From NCBI GenBank assembly GCA_038277395.1, contig CM076192.1:15206987-15270986 (forward strand): a stretch of 64,000 bases of DNA, written 5' to 3'. The stretch is from Dryocosmus kuriphilus. Lineage: Eukaryota; Arthropoda; Insecta; Hymenoptera; Cynipidae. A program made the translations under genes and the position numbers. How positions within the stretch are numbered: position 1 is the first letter of the stretch; each line of letters opens with the position of its first letter. This document shows, one piece after another, positions 44,541 through 55,014 of the stretch. The notes beneath the pieces are model-generated. The model was not told the DNA's origin and did not search any database. It saw nothing but the letters and a program-made list of their open reading frames with translations.

Positions 44541-46272
44541 AATAAATTCTGTATACACGCAAGAAGCTATCACTTCCACCGTCCCCAAAGAAAGGACGAC
44601 AATTTATAGGGTATAATAAGCCGATCACAAAAAAACCGTGCTCTCTATTAATACATAGATGATGATGATGTCTTTTTTTGTGAAGAGAGGTGGAAATGAT
44701 TGATGCACGATGTGTGAGAATTTCCAGGTTAGACATTTCTACGCCCCGCACACAAGAGATAGTACAAGTGAAATCCCTGGTGAGCAGGGAGTGGAATTGA
44801 TAGGTTTGGCCTACCCACTAAAACCACCTCCCTTTTCTTCTTGACAGACGTCCACGCCGAAAACCGCTTTCATATTACTCAGCGTGGTGCCATCTTTCTT
44901 GCTACGATCAGCATCTCCTTCACTCTTGACGCACTCCTAGAGTTTTCGCCCGGCTGTTGTGGGAGGGCAAGAGGTTACCAGATTCTGGCACTCCACCACT
45001 TTGAGGCCCTCCATGTAACATCTACGCCAGCATTCGTGCAGTCTTCTGCTGCACACTCCCGGGAAACGTGCCCTTGGGATGAGGTGTCGGACACTCCCGC
45101 CTTGTCGAAGTGTTTTTGAGATTGACCCAACAAAGTGCTGCCTCTCCTCCGTCTTGGCCCCTAACTCAATAAGGACGTCTCCCGTCCTCGTCTACCTGAT
45201 AATCTTGCTGGTGACACCATGATCCTCAGGCTTGATCTTAATCTGGATGTCCTTAAGGCATCCGCATAACTCTTTCGCGGACCTTGCGTGATTGTCACAG
45301 CCGCCAGGAGAATTGGCCTCCTTTTCTTCTTGGAGACCCTCTGTCCCTTACGGATCATGTTTCTACTGGATGTCTCCAAATTCTTCTCAACATTCTTCTC
45401 TCCTCCCGCCTTCTTCTTACTCCTCTTCCTCACGACCTTTAAACATGCGACCCTTCTCTGGGTCCTGGTCTCCATCAACATCGGTTTATTCAGCCCAGAC
45501 TACTCAGTGAGCTACCCTTTTTCTAATGATTTTGTTGATGGACTCCATGTAATATTCCGTTTTACATTTGAGGCCTTTAACCACGTACCCCAGCTGGCGC
45601 ATTTTTTCGCTTGCAGCCTTCACCTCATTCTGCAACTCCGGGTTCATGTTTCGCTCTACCCAAAGAAGCTTCTCTATCTCCTGAAGACTTTCGCGTATCC
45701 CGCTGTGTCCCATCACTAATTTTTCCGAACTCTCCATAAAATCCCTCTTCATTGTCGCAGCATCCGACCCATATCTCCTCTGCTCTTCAGCCACATTGAA
45801 GCTCCTGCTGAGGTCCAGCTCTTCTACATCGCCGTTACCTTGACTCCCTCTGCGTTTCTAAATGGACAATACATAGAAAAAGTTTCACCACCGCATCATG
45901 CGTGGAGGGTCGGGTTGCAATAGTTGGGATCGGGCCTACCCTCGGATCAAAATCCACTACACACCCTCCCCGATCGAGGCCTAAAGGGACTGAATCCAGA
46001 TGAACAGTCCCAACTTACATCTCGACAGAACAAGCTGACAGCAGCCTCTACACCTAGCCGGCGGGAAGATCGGACATGGTTCGGAGCATTCCCAGGGGGC
46101 TGCGACCATCACAAATCGTATGTTTGGTCCGCGGGACGTTTTTTATTTTCGGCCTGCCCACTTTTCCCAGTAAGCATTCCCCTATCCGCCAACTGGGGAT
46201 GCGCCAAGTAGGGGGAACACCTTCTCCCCACCGCAGATGACTGAGTTGGTCCTTGGGATGATGATGGTAATT
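44541..46272 (-). mobile_element. R1-like unit 1 (gag region only, no ORF2)
   Basis: Minus-strand unit similar throughout to 46273-48125. It begins CCAAGGACCAACTCAG, includes the gag pieces at 45794-45161, then a degenerate zinc-knuckle region (about 44990-45060), and ends near 44640 with a TTCACAAAAAAAGACATC-type A-rich 3' end followed by ATC triplets. No endonuclease or RT lies between gag and the 3' end. Confidence 0.6.
45161..45794 (-). pseudogene. R1-like gag (ORF1) remnant, unit 1
   Basis: 45794-45504 encodes a charged N-terminal part with heptads (SSEKLVMGHSGIRESLQEIE). After a frameshift, 45481-45161 gives a basic stretch (KVVRKRSKKKAGG) and ITQGPRKSYADALR, which aligns with the APGMIYADVLK block of unit 2. 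More decayed than unit 2. Confidence 0.55.
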
Positions 46273-48125
46273 TTTTTTTTTTCTGAGAAGGGAGGAGGAA
46301 ATACATTACAGCACGGCATGTAGATCTTCCATGATAGACATTTCCTCGCCCGGCGCAACAGGAATCGCACAAGTGAGATCCCCGGTACGGGAGGAAGGGG
46401 TGTTGGCAGATTGAGCCTACCTATTAAAACCATCTCCTTTTCTTCTTGTCATTGATCCCTCCGGAAACGCTTTCGCATTACTTCAGGAAATGCCGTTTTC
46501 TACGCTACCTCCAGCGTCACCTGCTTGCTCCATTACACACCTAGAATTTTTTTCTGGGTGCTGTGGGCGGGCAGGAAGTCACCAAATTCTGGCATTTCGT
46601 CACCTTGTGGCCCTACTGGTAGCATCGCCGTAGCTTTTGCTGCGAGTTTCTGCCTCACACCAGCTTGACAGCAGAGGCCGCATCTAGCTCATCGAAAGCT
46701 AGGGTACCGCCTCTGATGCTCCTCTTGGTGAGGTTTACCAGTAGTCGGGAACCAATCTGTTCTCCGAGAGCTAATCTCAGAGCTTGCTACATTTCGGTGA
46801 TCTCCGTATCCCTACGTACGAAAAGGTACGACTAGGTCGTAGACCACGATCTGAGCCCTTGGGACGAGGTGTCGGACACTCTCGCCTTGTCCAAGGGCCT
46901 TCGAGATGACCCCACAGAAGTACTGCCTCTCCTCCGCCGTGGCCGCCACCTCGATGAGGACGTCCGTCGTCCTTCTCTGATTGATCGCCTTGACAGTGAC
47001 GCCAAGTTCCTCAGGCTTGACCTTTTTGTGGATGTGTTTCAGGACATCCGCGTATATCATCCCCGGTGCTGGCCGGATAGACACGGCCTGCCGGGAGGTT
47101 CTCCTTTTCTTCTTCTTTGGGACTCCTTGTCCCTTATCCGGAAATCTGTCCCTTCCTAGCACCACCACCTTCGCAGGTTTCTTTCGCTCGTCCGTACTCT
47201 GCTTCTTGGTCCTCCTCCTTGGGACCTTTGACCAAGCGAACCCCTCCTGGGTCTTGTTCTTCTTCAGAACCGGCTTCTCGATTCCGGAACCGCTGGGTGG
47301 ACTGAGGGTAGCTTCCCTCTCCCTTTTGCGCGTCCCCGTCACTTCCTTCGGCGTCGTCTACGGCTCCATTTGGGTGGAAACGGAAGCCGCCCTTTCCTTC
47401 AAGGTGGAGCTCAAGAGAGACTTCTCTCTGCGCTCCGTATCTATTTTATACTTAAGCATCCTGTTCATTGATTCCTTGTATCCCTGTGTATAATTTTGGT
47501 GGCCTCTATACGAGTACTCCGCCGAGCGCATTTCACTTTGCGCTATCTCCACTGCGTCCACCGTTTCCGTTTATATGCATTGCTTTAACTCCTTCTTGAG
47601 GTATTCGCACACCCTTCCGTGGTTATCTTTCAGATCCTGCTGATATTTGAGGATCTGCCTTTTCATCGATGCGACATCCGTCGTGTACTCCCTCTTTATT
47701 TTTTCCACCACGTCGAAGCTCTTGCTGAAATCCAGCTCCTCTGCGACGTAAGTCTCCTTACTTTCTCTCTTTTTTTCCTGTTTATTAGCCATAATAAAAT
47801 ATTTACCAGCGCATCGTGCGTGGAAGGGCGGGCCGAAATAGTTGAGAATAGGTATACCCTCGGACCGAAACCCTATCCCAGTACTCTGGGGCCCAACCTT
47901 CGTTTAATCGGTCCCCGAATACACGGATGCACCGGACCCGCCCGGAGCACTGCAGGTTCCAATTCCTGCAACCAACACGCACTCCCCGATGAAGGCCCGA
48001 AGCGGCTGGGTCCAGATGTCCGGTCGCAGCTTACACCTCGGCAGCAGCCCCTACACCATGCCGGCGGCCTTGGGCGCGTCAAGTAGGGGTAACACCTCTC
48101 GTCCACCGCAGACAACTACGATGGT
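46273..48125 (-). mobile_element. R1-like unit 2 (gag region only, no ORF2)
   Basis: Head-to-tail with unit 1. It begins CCAAGGACCATCGTAG near 48125, carries gag (47792-46812), then a zinc-knuckle remnant near 46590-46640 (CYQ-stop-GHKVTKC), and ends near 46273 in TTCTCAGAAAAAAAAAAAA-TTACCATCATCATC. The element jumps from the end of gag to the 3' region, so ORF2 is absent in both tandem units. Confidence 0.6.
46812..47792 (-). pseudogene. R1-like gag (ORF1) protein with two internal stops
   Basis: One frame runs 327 codons from MANKQEKKRESKETY (47792) to TAG (46812), broken only by TAA near 47573 and TAG near 47356. N-terminal heptads (KIKREYTTDVASMKRQ), then a basic region (KKNKTQEGFAWSKVPRRR; PKKKKRRTSRQ), then VSIRPAPGMIYADVLKHI...GVTVKAINQRRTTDVLIEV, the conserved block of R1/R2-clade retrotransposon Gag before the CCHC knuckles. 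Gag binds the element RNA. The family call is good; the clade (R1-like) is by resemblance only. Confidence 0.7.
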
Positions 48126-49689
48126 CCTTGGATGATGATTATGATGATGATGATGACTTTTATTCCAGTTTAATCGAAATTAAATAATGTTGCACTGTCA
48201 GAACCTCCATGAAATTTGTTTGTGTTGATTTAGAAAAATTCTGTTTTATCTCAGCAATGAAAACGTTTCGACTTAATTTCGTCATGAGTTCGTCTTTAAG
48301 ACCTCTGTGTCCCGCTGCTAGTAAAACTGAGACGAAACATCAGATTCAGTTTCATTTTTATGGTCTCAGCAGGGTGATTTGAAGTCGGCGTAGTCTCGTC
48401 TCAAGACGAACCTTTGTGGTTTCAGAAATGAGATAGTTAACAGATTTAAAAGATTAAAATTGATAAATACAAAATTTTTCAATTTTTAGCTCAGTTATTT
48501 TTAGGTTAATAATCCAGAATCTGTGCGTGTTAACGACTATAGCCATAAAAGATTCTCATGGAAATCTTTTCAATTTTAATTTTCTATACGGATCTCCTAA
48601 ACTCATCTTCCTTTGTTTCTACCTTGTTGAAAAATCCAACCAAAAACCAATTACAAACCATGTCACGACAGGTCTCAAGGATAGAACATCGTGGCTACCT
48701 CACAGAGCTGAGTGGGTAATATTATTTTTTTATTTAGAATTTGTTTTTAGCCTTGATAATCATGTTTCTCCACTGGAGGGTTATCCTCATAGTGGATCAA
48801 CCTCTTTAAGTTGGCAATTACCGGCAACATAACCTAACTTTAGCAATTGAGCCATACAGTGATGTCAACTATCTTAGGTAAAATCACTTTCTAGCCGACC
48901 ATTAACATTCTCTATGTAAATTACTGGTTATTTACAGTTTTTTACTTAAATTACGCCATTTGTGTAATTTACGTAGAAAACCTCGAGTGATGCGTCACTT
49001 TGCAACCCTGACTAAAATGTATATAAACAAAATTTGAAACAAAACTGCCTACAGGATGTATTGCTACGTGAGCATTGGCAACACCGGTCTGATTTAAGAC
49101 GTATTTTCAACCAGCGAACTTCATACTGTACTTAATCTGATTTAGTTCAACTACACCAGGCAGAGATTCATCCACTACGAGCATAAACCTCCAGTGTAAA
49201 AACGACATAAGGGTGTTGCATGAATACTGAAATGTTGGCATAGTTTGTAGTTGGTTTTTGGTTGATTTTTTAAACAAAGTACAAACAAAAGAAGACGAGG
49301 GAAAGAAAAACAAGGGAAGAGATTTTGTTGTTTGCCTTCTTCTTCTTCTTTTTCCCTCCTCTTTGGTTGGTTTTTTTATTCACCAAATTTTAACCTGCAC
49401 ATAAGTCTCTGAACTGCACTACTGTATTAGTGTGTACAGTTTCCGCTAAAAGACGCACTATTAAGGATATTCTAGGTACACAGTTATGTTCCAAGTTACG
49501 TAACCTTTAACTTGATTTATAAAATTTACAAAAATGGCCTCTTGATTATTGCAGAAAATTTTAGAAGAGAAACCTAATAGTCCAAGAGTTAGGAGTAAAA
49601 AGTGGTTATGATAGAACACCTAGCTGGATTTGAGATATTTCAGGAAACTTTGGTTGATCAGGAAAATCGTACTTCTTTCTACTGAGTTA
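48126..49689. other. Intergenic DNA with a GAT microsatellite
   Basis: GATGAT repeats at about 48130-48163, just outside the R1-like unit and matching its ATC-rich 3' tail, so it may be the tail of a further unit. The rest has no accepted gene. A dispersed repeat lies at 48856-49012 and a pyrimidine-rich patch near 49330-49375. Confidence 0.5.
48856..49012. repeat. Dispersed repeat, second copy of 1-135
   Basis: AAATTACGCCATTTGTG, TTTACGTAGAAA and CACTTTGCAACCCTG in the order seen at the window start. Possible short non-autonomous DNA transposon. Confidence 0.4.
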
Positions 49690-50700
49690 TGTGCGTTGGG
49701 AAATGGCAGTCGGAAAAGCCTCGGTTATTTTTAATTACCGAAATACGATCGAACACCCCCCTGAAAATTTATTTTTAATATAACTTTTATCCAAAGATAA
49801 TGGGAAAATTACTTCCAGACGTTTTTTCTGGGATGAAGGTATATCCAGAAGCATGAAAAGTTGACCGGAAAAGCCATACTTAGGATGTGATCGAACACCC
49901 GCTTGAAACTTTGCACGCGTGGTATTTTTGCAATATGGCGCCTCACGCCCCTAGCTCAGCTGACCGCACGCGATATGTTGCTATTGGCAACTATCAGTGA
50001 CAATTATTAAAATAAAAAATGCTCAATATAGACATGCATGCAGCAGCAGGTAATGTAAATAACGACATGTATGGATATTAGTGAGAGTTATTAATTTCTC
50101 TGGAGAGCAAAAGGATAACGAGCAACTTTGACAATTTACGATTCAATTTTTACGCTTTTACTTCATTCTTTTCATTCCTTTAGAAGCATTCAAAATTAAA
50201 ATTTAACTTCAATTTTTAATACACGTACACGTAAATTGTACACTCTACTTTGCTCGTATTAGACTGACGATTAAGGTTAGTAAAGGAAATTTGTTTGTTG
50301 TCATTAGCAACCAATTGCGCGCGGTCAGCTGAGCTTGCTGCGGGCGGCGCCATATTGCAAAAATACCACGCGGATATGCAAAATTTATAAATGTTTGGCA
50401 GTGCCTTTATTCCAAGCAAAACGTCTGCCTTTTGAAATTTAACTTATTCAATGGTTAAAAATTGCCTGTGCAATGTTTCAAGCGGGTGTTCGATCATATC
50501 CTAAGCATGGCTTTTCCGGTCAAGTTTCCCATACTTCTGGCTACACCTTTATCCCAGAAAAAACGCCTGGGAGTAATTTTCCCATTACCTTTGGATAAAA
50601 GTTATATTATAAACAAATTTCCAAGGAGGTGTTCGATCGTATTTCGGTAATTAAAAATAACCGAGGCTTTTCCGGCTGCTATTTCCCAACGCACCCGGCT
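49690..50700. mobile_element. Foldback element, arms about 0.3-0.4 kb
   Basis: GTGCGTTGGGAAATGGCAG-TCGGAAAAGCC near 49690 is mirrored by GGCTTTTCCGGCTGCTATTTCCC near 50670. GATCGAACACCC occurs twice on the left and GGGTGTTCGATC twice on the right, and GTATTTTTGCAATATGGCGCC near 49920 pairs with GGCGCCATATTGCAAAAATA near 50345. The centre is about 50130. The open frames inside are by-products. No transposase. Confidence 0.75.
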
Positions 50701-50799
50701 TGGTCAGAAAGAGTAGTAGATACGTTATTAATACATTCGTACACGAAAATGCGTGTGCAGGCTGCTGGAAGCGCCTCACGCACGAGCTGTCCATGCACT

Positions 50800-52772
50800 C
50801 ACACATACCGCCACATAGTGGGGAAAAAGTACATCTTTTGGTTCAAAATACGATTCCGGCTGAATCCGTGGACCGATTTCGATGTTTTTTTTAAAAACAA
50901 AAAGCTGATAAAATATCAGAAAGAACTGTCGAGGTCGATTTTTGAAAAGGTCTTCAGATTTTTGTAAATAAACAAATATATGGAAGAAAAATGACAATTT
51001 TTTGAATTTAGTCCTCTGGCTTCTAGGAAATAGAGTGACAAATTTCGCAATCAACTCAGTTTAATAGTGCAACATTACTAGAAGATTATCCAATAGCGAG
51101 TATCATACGAAAATTTTTTTTAATAAACAAATAATTTGTTAATAGTTGATTTTCGCGATTTTCATTATTTTCATATTATTTTTCTTCATCTTGTAAGTAA
51201 TTCATCGCGACATCACTATGATGGAAAAAGTTCGTATTTGAATAATAATTAACAATAATATAAACAAATTTCGTTTACAAATGTGCACTTTGGGTGGGTT
51301 CTGAAGAAAAACACCGTTTTTTTCAGTCTGTATTTATAATTAGCTAACTCGAGGCATTTTGAATACAAGAGATAACTGAATACTAATTTTCATAATTGTT
51401 ATAAACAAATTTTATAACAAATAAAAAAAAGTCCGAAAAAAAGTATTTTTTCAGTATCAAGTAAAGACTTCCGCAATTGCCTCAAATTGTTAGTGCAACG
51501 ATACTAAAAGTTAATTCAATAGTGATAATTAAACCAAAAAATTTGCTAATAGACAAATTAATTGTTAGAATTTGATTTTCTCACATATTTATCATTTTTA
51601 TATTTTTCTTTTTCATCTTGGGACTAATTTATCCTATAACGTTACCATGATGAAGACATTTCATACTAAAATAACTATTAACAGTAATATGAACAAACTA
51701 CATTAGTAAATGTGTATTTTGGGTCTTTTTCAGAAAAAAAGTTCGTTTTTTTTTTCATTCAGTACTTAAAGTTGGTCAACACACGAGGTTTTGAGTACCA
51801 GTACAAGGAAAAATTGAACAATACATTTAATAATTGTTATAAATAAAAAAAACGAACCTTTTTTCTGAAAAACACCCAAATTTTAACTTTATTTTAATAT
51901 GAAATGTCTTCATTATAGTAACGTTATGGGATGAATTAGTCACAAGATGAGAAAGAATAATATAAGAATGATAAAAATATGAGAAAATCAATTTCTAACA
52001 AATAATTTGTCTGTTAACACATTTTTTTTTTTAATTTTCACTCTTGAATTAACATTTCGTATCGTTGCACTAACAAATTGAGGCAATTGCGGAAGCTTTT
52101 ACTCAATTAACACTGAAAAAAAAGACTTTTTTTCGGCCTCTTTTTTGTTTGTTATAAAATTTGTTTGTAACAATTATGAAAATTATTATAAAGGTATCTT
52201 TTGTATTCAAACTGCCTCAAGTTAGCTAATTATAAATACAGACTGAAAAAACGGTGTTTTTCTTCAAAATATATCCAAAGTGCACACTTGTTAATGAAAT
52301 TTGTTTTATATTATTGTTAATTATTATTCAAATACGAACTTTGTCCATCATAGTGACGTTATGCGATGAATTACTTACAAAATGAGGATAAACTAATATC
52401 AAAATAACGAAAATCGCGAAAATCAGCATTTAACAAATTATTTGTTCATTAAAAAATTTTTTTGTTTGATGCTCGCTATTGGATAATCTGTTAGTGATGT
52501 TGCACTATCAAACTGAGTTGATTGAGAAACTTTTCACTCTATTTCCAAGAAGCCAGAGGACTAAACTAAAAAAATGGTCATTTTTGCCCCATATATTTGT
52601 TTATTTATAAAAAACTGGAGGCCTTTTCAAAAATCGGCCTCAACAGTACTCTTGGGAATTTTATTGGATTTTTTTAAAAGAAATAACATCACCTGCACAG
52701 GTTCAGCTGGAATCGTATTTTGAACCAAAAAATATACTTTTTCCCCACTGTGCGCCAGCCAATCACGTGCAA
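50800..52772. mobile_element. Foldback element, arms nearly 1 kb
   Basis: CGCCACATAGTGGGGAAAAAG near 50810 is mirrored by CTTTTTCCCCACTGTGCG near 52738, and matching pairs continue inward: TAGTCCTCTGGCTTCTAGG/CCAAGAAGCCAGAGGACTA, TCTTGTAAGTAATTCATCG/ATGAATTACTTACAAAATGA, AATTGCCTCAAATTGTTAGTG and its complement. The axis is near 51800. AT-rich, non-coding, adjacent to the previous foldback but with different arms. Within each arm similar blocks repeat, such as AACAAATAATTTGTTAA. Confidence 0.8.
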
Positions 52773-52807
52773 CCGGTCGCGCTGCTGCGGTGTGTGCCGC
52801 TTACCAA

Positions 52808-53118
52808 ATGTTGATGCATAGGATCACTGCTCGAACAGCTCAAGTTTGCGACGTTGCCAGCTTGCCAATGCTAATTTGCGCGTGTTTGTTTGACAGTGAT
52901 CCCAGAGATTCAAGGTTATATTTTTGTGAAAAGGACCGGTATCAAGAAGGATGTACAAAGGTGAGTAAACAAATAATTTTTAACATTTACAATCATCGGT
53001 TATGTTAGGTTAAATACAGATCGAAGATGAGCAGCCAAACTTTAAGAATCCTGACAGCATTTTTCGCTATCTGGTTGAGACTACAGGTTATACGAAGCGT
53101 AAAAATTGCGATTCTTGA
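52808..53118 (+). CDS. Possible small two-exon gene, unknown function
   Basis: Proposed exons 52808-52960 and 53020-53118, intron 59 bp with GTGAGT donor and AATACAG acceptor, phase 0. Start ATG at 52808, stop TGA at 53116-53118, 83 residues. The second exon reads IEDEQPNFKNPDSIF then RYLVETTGYTKRKNCDS, protein-like and without bias. The first part contains a hydrophobic stretch (VASLPMLICACLF). No family recognised. It lies between a foldback and a LINE, so it may equally be part of a longer host gene or a remnant. Confidence 0.3.
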
Positions 53119-53231
53119 AAATTTGAAAAACCTATTCTTATTAACCATCCCAGCAAAAAAAAAAGTATTGTTACAAACTGAGTTGTGAAGACTAAAATGC
53201 CCCGAGAATCCCTTTATGCGATAACGACGAA

Positions 53232-53718
53232 TTGGACCAGTGTGTTAATGCGTGTAAATTTCTGAAGATGGTATTCAGTTTTATATGTGAAGAAGTAGGA
53301 ATTAGTGTGTTCAGCATTAAGGCGGTAATTAAGAATTTGAAGAACGTTAAGGCTGCTGGTGTGGATGAAATTACGTCTGAAATGTTTAAAAACACGACGA
53401 ATACCTGTTTTCGTGGGAAAATCATGGAAATAACAAAACACAATATATGGGAAGGCCAATACGGGTTTATGTTAGGGAGATCATTTGCAGATCAGACATT
53501 TAGTTTGTGGCAGATCACAGAAAAAAGTTTGAGAGTAAACAAAGGAGTTTCCTGCACGTTAATTGACCTGGAAAAAGCTTTTGTCAAGGTGGACTGCCTT
53601 AAATTTTGGGTCGTTCTGAAAGAGTATGAAGTCAGCGTAAGGGTAAATGGTCAATTGAATGATTGGTTCGACATTAGGCAGGGAGCAGGCAAGGCTGCGT
53701 TATGCCGTCGTATATATA
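53232..53718 (+). pseudogene. LINE reverse transcriptase, 5' part, interrupted
   Basis: AVIKNLKNVKAAGVDEIT, EGQYGFMLGRSFADQTF-SLWQITEKSLR, then LIDLEKAFVKVD (motif A, FDKVD-like) and RVNGQLNDWFDIRQGAG (motif B start). The frame breaks off at the palindrome and the DNA transposon; it resumes at 57859. This is a type-II RT of the kind seen in RTE-like and related insect LINEs. The clade is not settled. Confidence 0.7.
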
Positions 53719-53734
53719 TACATTGAATAACTAC

Positions 53735-53912
53735 GACGGCATAACGCAGCCTTGCCTGATCCCTGCCTAATGTCGAACCAATCATTCAATTGACCATTTA
53801 CCCTTACGCTGACTTCATACTCTTTCAGAACGACCCAAAATTTAAGTCAGTCCACCTTGACAAAAGCTTTTTCCAGGTCAATTAACGTGCAGGAAACTCC
53901 TTTGTTTACTCA
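53735..53912 (-). repeat. Inverted duplication of the RT fragment
   Basis: Reverse complement of about 53540-53715 with few differences. The axis is near 53727, where GCCGTCGTATATATATACAT meets ACTACGACGGC. It forms a near-perfect hairpin of about 175-bp arms directly before the DNA transposon. Confidence 0.85.
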
Positions 53913-54701
53913 TCAGCCACCCCCCCCCCCCCTCACACTTCAATTTTTGAGATAAATGGACCCTATAGGGATCAAAATTTTCGTTGAAGCTTCTAGTTTT
54001 TAGCGCCATATGGTACTTTTTGTTTTTCAAAATGGCGGACCAACAATGGGCGCCACAAGAAGAAAACTGCGAAATTTAATTGCTTATTTTTTATCTGATT
54101 CTTATAAAAAATTAATTTTCACCCTTGCTATTCACTTTTCAGGTATTTTTGAGGTCGCTGATTATGAATTCTGTATTAGTTTAAAAAAATTTCAAGATAG
54201 CGAATCCAATATGGCCGCTGAAAACTGTAAAAGTCATTTTCTGTCATAAAAGTACGAGTTGGGTATGCAGTAAAGGGTTTTCGTGGTCGCTGATTACAAA
54301 TTTTGTATTAGTTTTAAAAATATCAAGATGGTGAGTTCAAAATGGCCGCTGAAAAGTGTAAAAAATCATTTTATGTCATAAAAATAAGAGTTTGATATGC
54401 AATAAAGGGTTTTCGGGGTCGCTGATTTCTGATTCAAGATGTCATACATTTTGTAGTGCTACTAATAATAACAAGAAGATGTAGCATTGATTTTTGTGTT
54501 TATCTGCTGTCAGGATTATCATTACCCAATGTGCACCACGAGGAGGTTTCGCGATTGGTATTGCATACCACTTTAAACTGTCTGTTTATGAACTGCCGTA
54601 ATTAATTGAAATATATTTTTTTAATTAGTTCAAAAGACCTCGCACACTTTATATTAATATCCGGCCTCAGTCAAATTGGTTGAAATTGTAATATAATGCG
54701 C

Positions 54702-54925
54702 ACATTTACATTTGTTTCTGAATTTCATGCAGTTCTAAAACATAAGACGCTCACTCACATTTTCATTTGTTTCTGAATTTCATGCAGTTCTAAAACATAA
54801 GACGCTCACTCACATTTTCATTTGTTTCTGAATTTCATTCAGTTATGAAACATAAGACGATCACGCACGTTGTCATTTGTTTCTGAATTCCATGTAGCTG
54901 TGAATCGTAAGACGCTCACGCACAT
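54702..54925 (+). repeat. Four tandem 55-bp repeats upstream of the transposase-like gene
   Basis: Units with CATTTGTTTCTGAATTTCAT then AAACATAAGACGCTCAC recur with 55-bp spacing (phase marks at 54711, 54766, 54821, 54876). The first units are nearly identical and the last diverges. They lie about 90 bp before the start codon, a plausible site for transposase binding or promoter control. Confidence 0.85.
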
Positions 54926-55014
54926 ATAATTATAATTCAGCAAAAGTTCGCAAGCTTTCTATAGAGATTAACTTTGACTTTTTAGTTACTTTAAAAAATT
55001 GCCTTTTAGTTAAA

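Noticed and set aside
44841..48086. Plus-strand frames opposite the R1-like gag units
   Set aside because: Shadows of the gag reading frame. The conserved gag block is on the minus strand.
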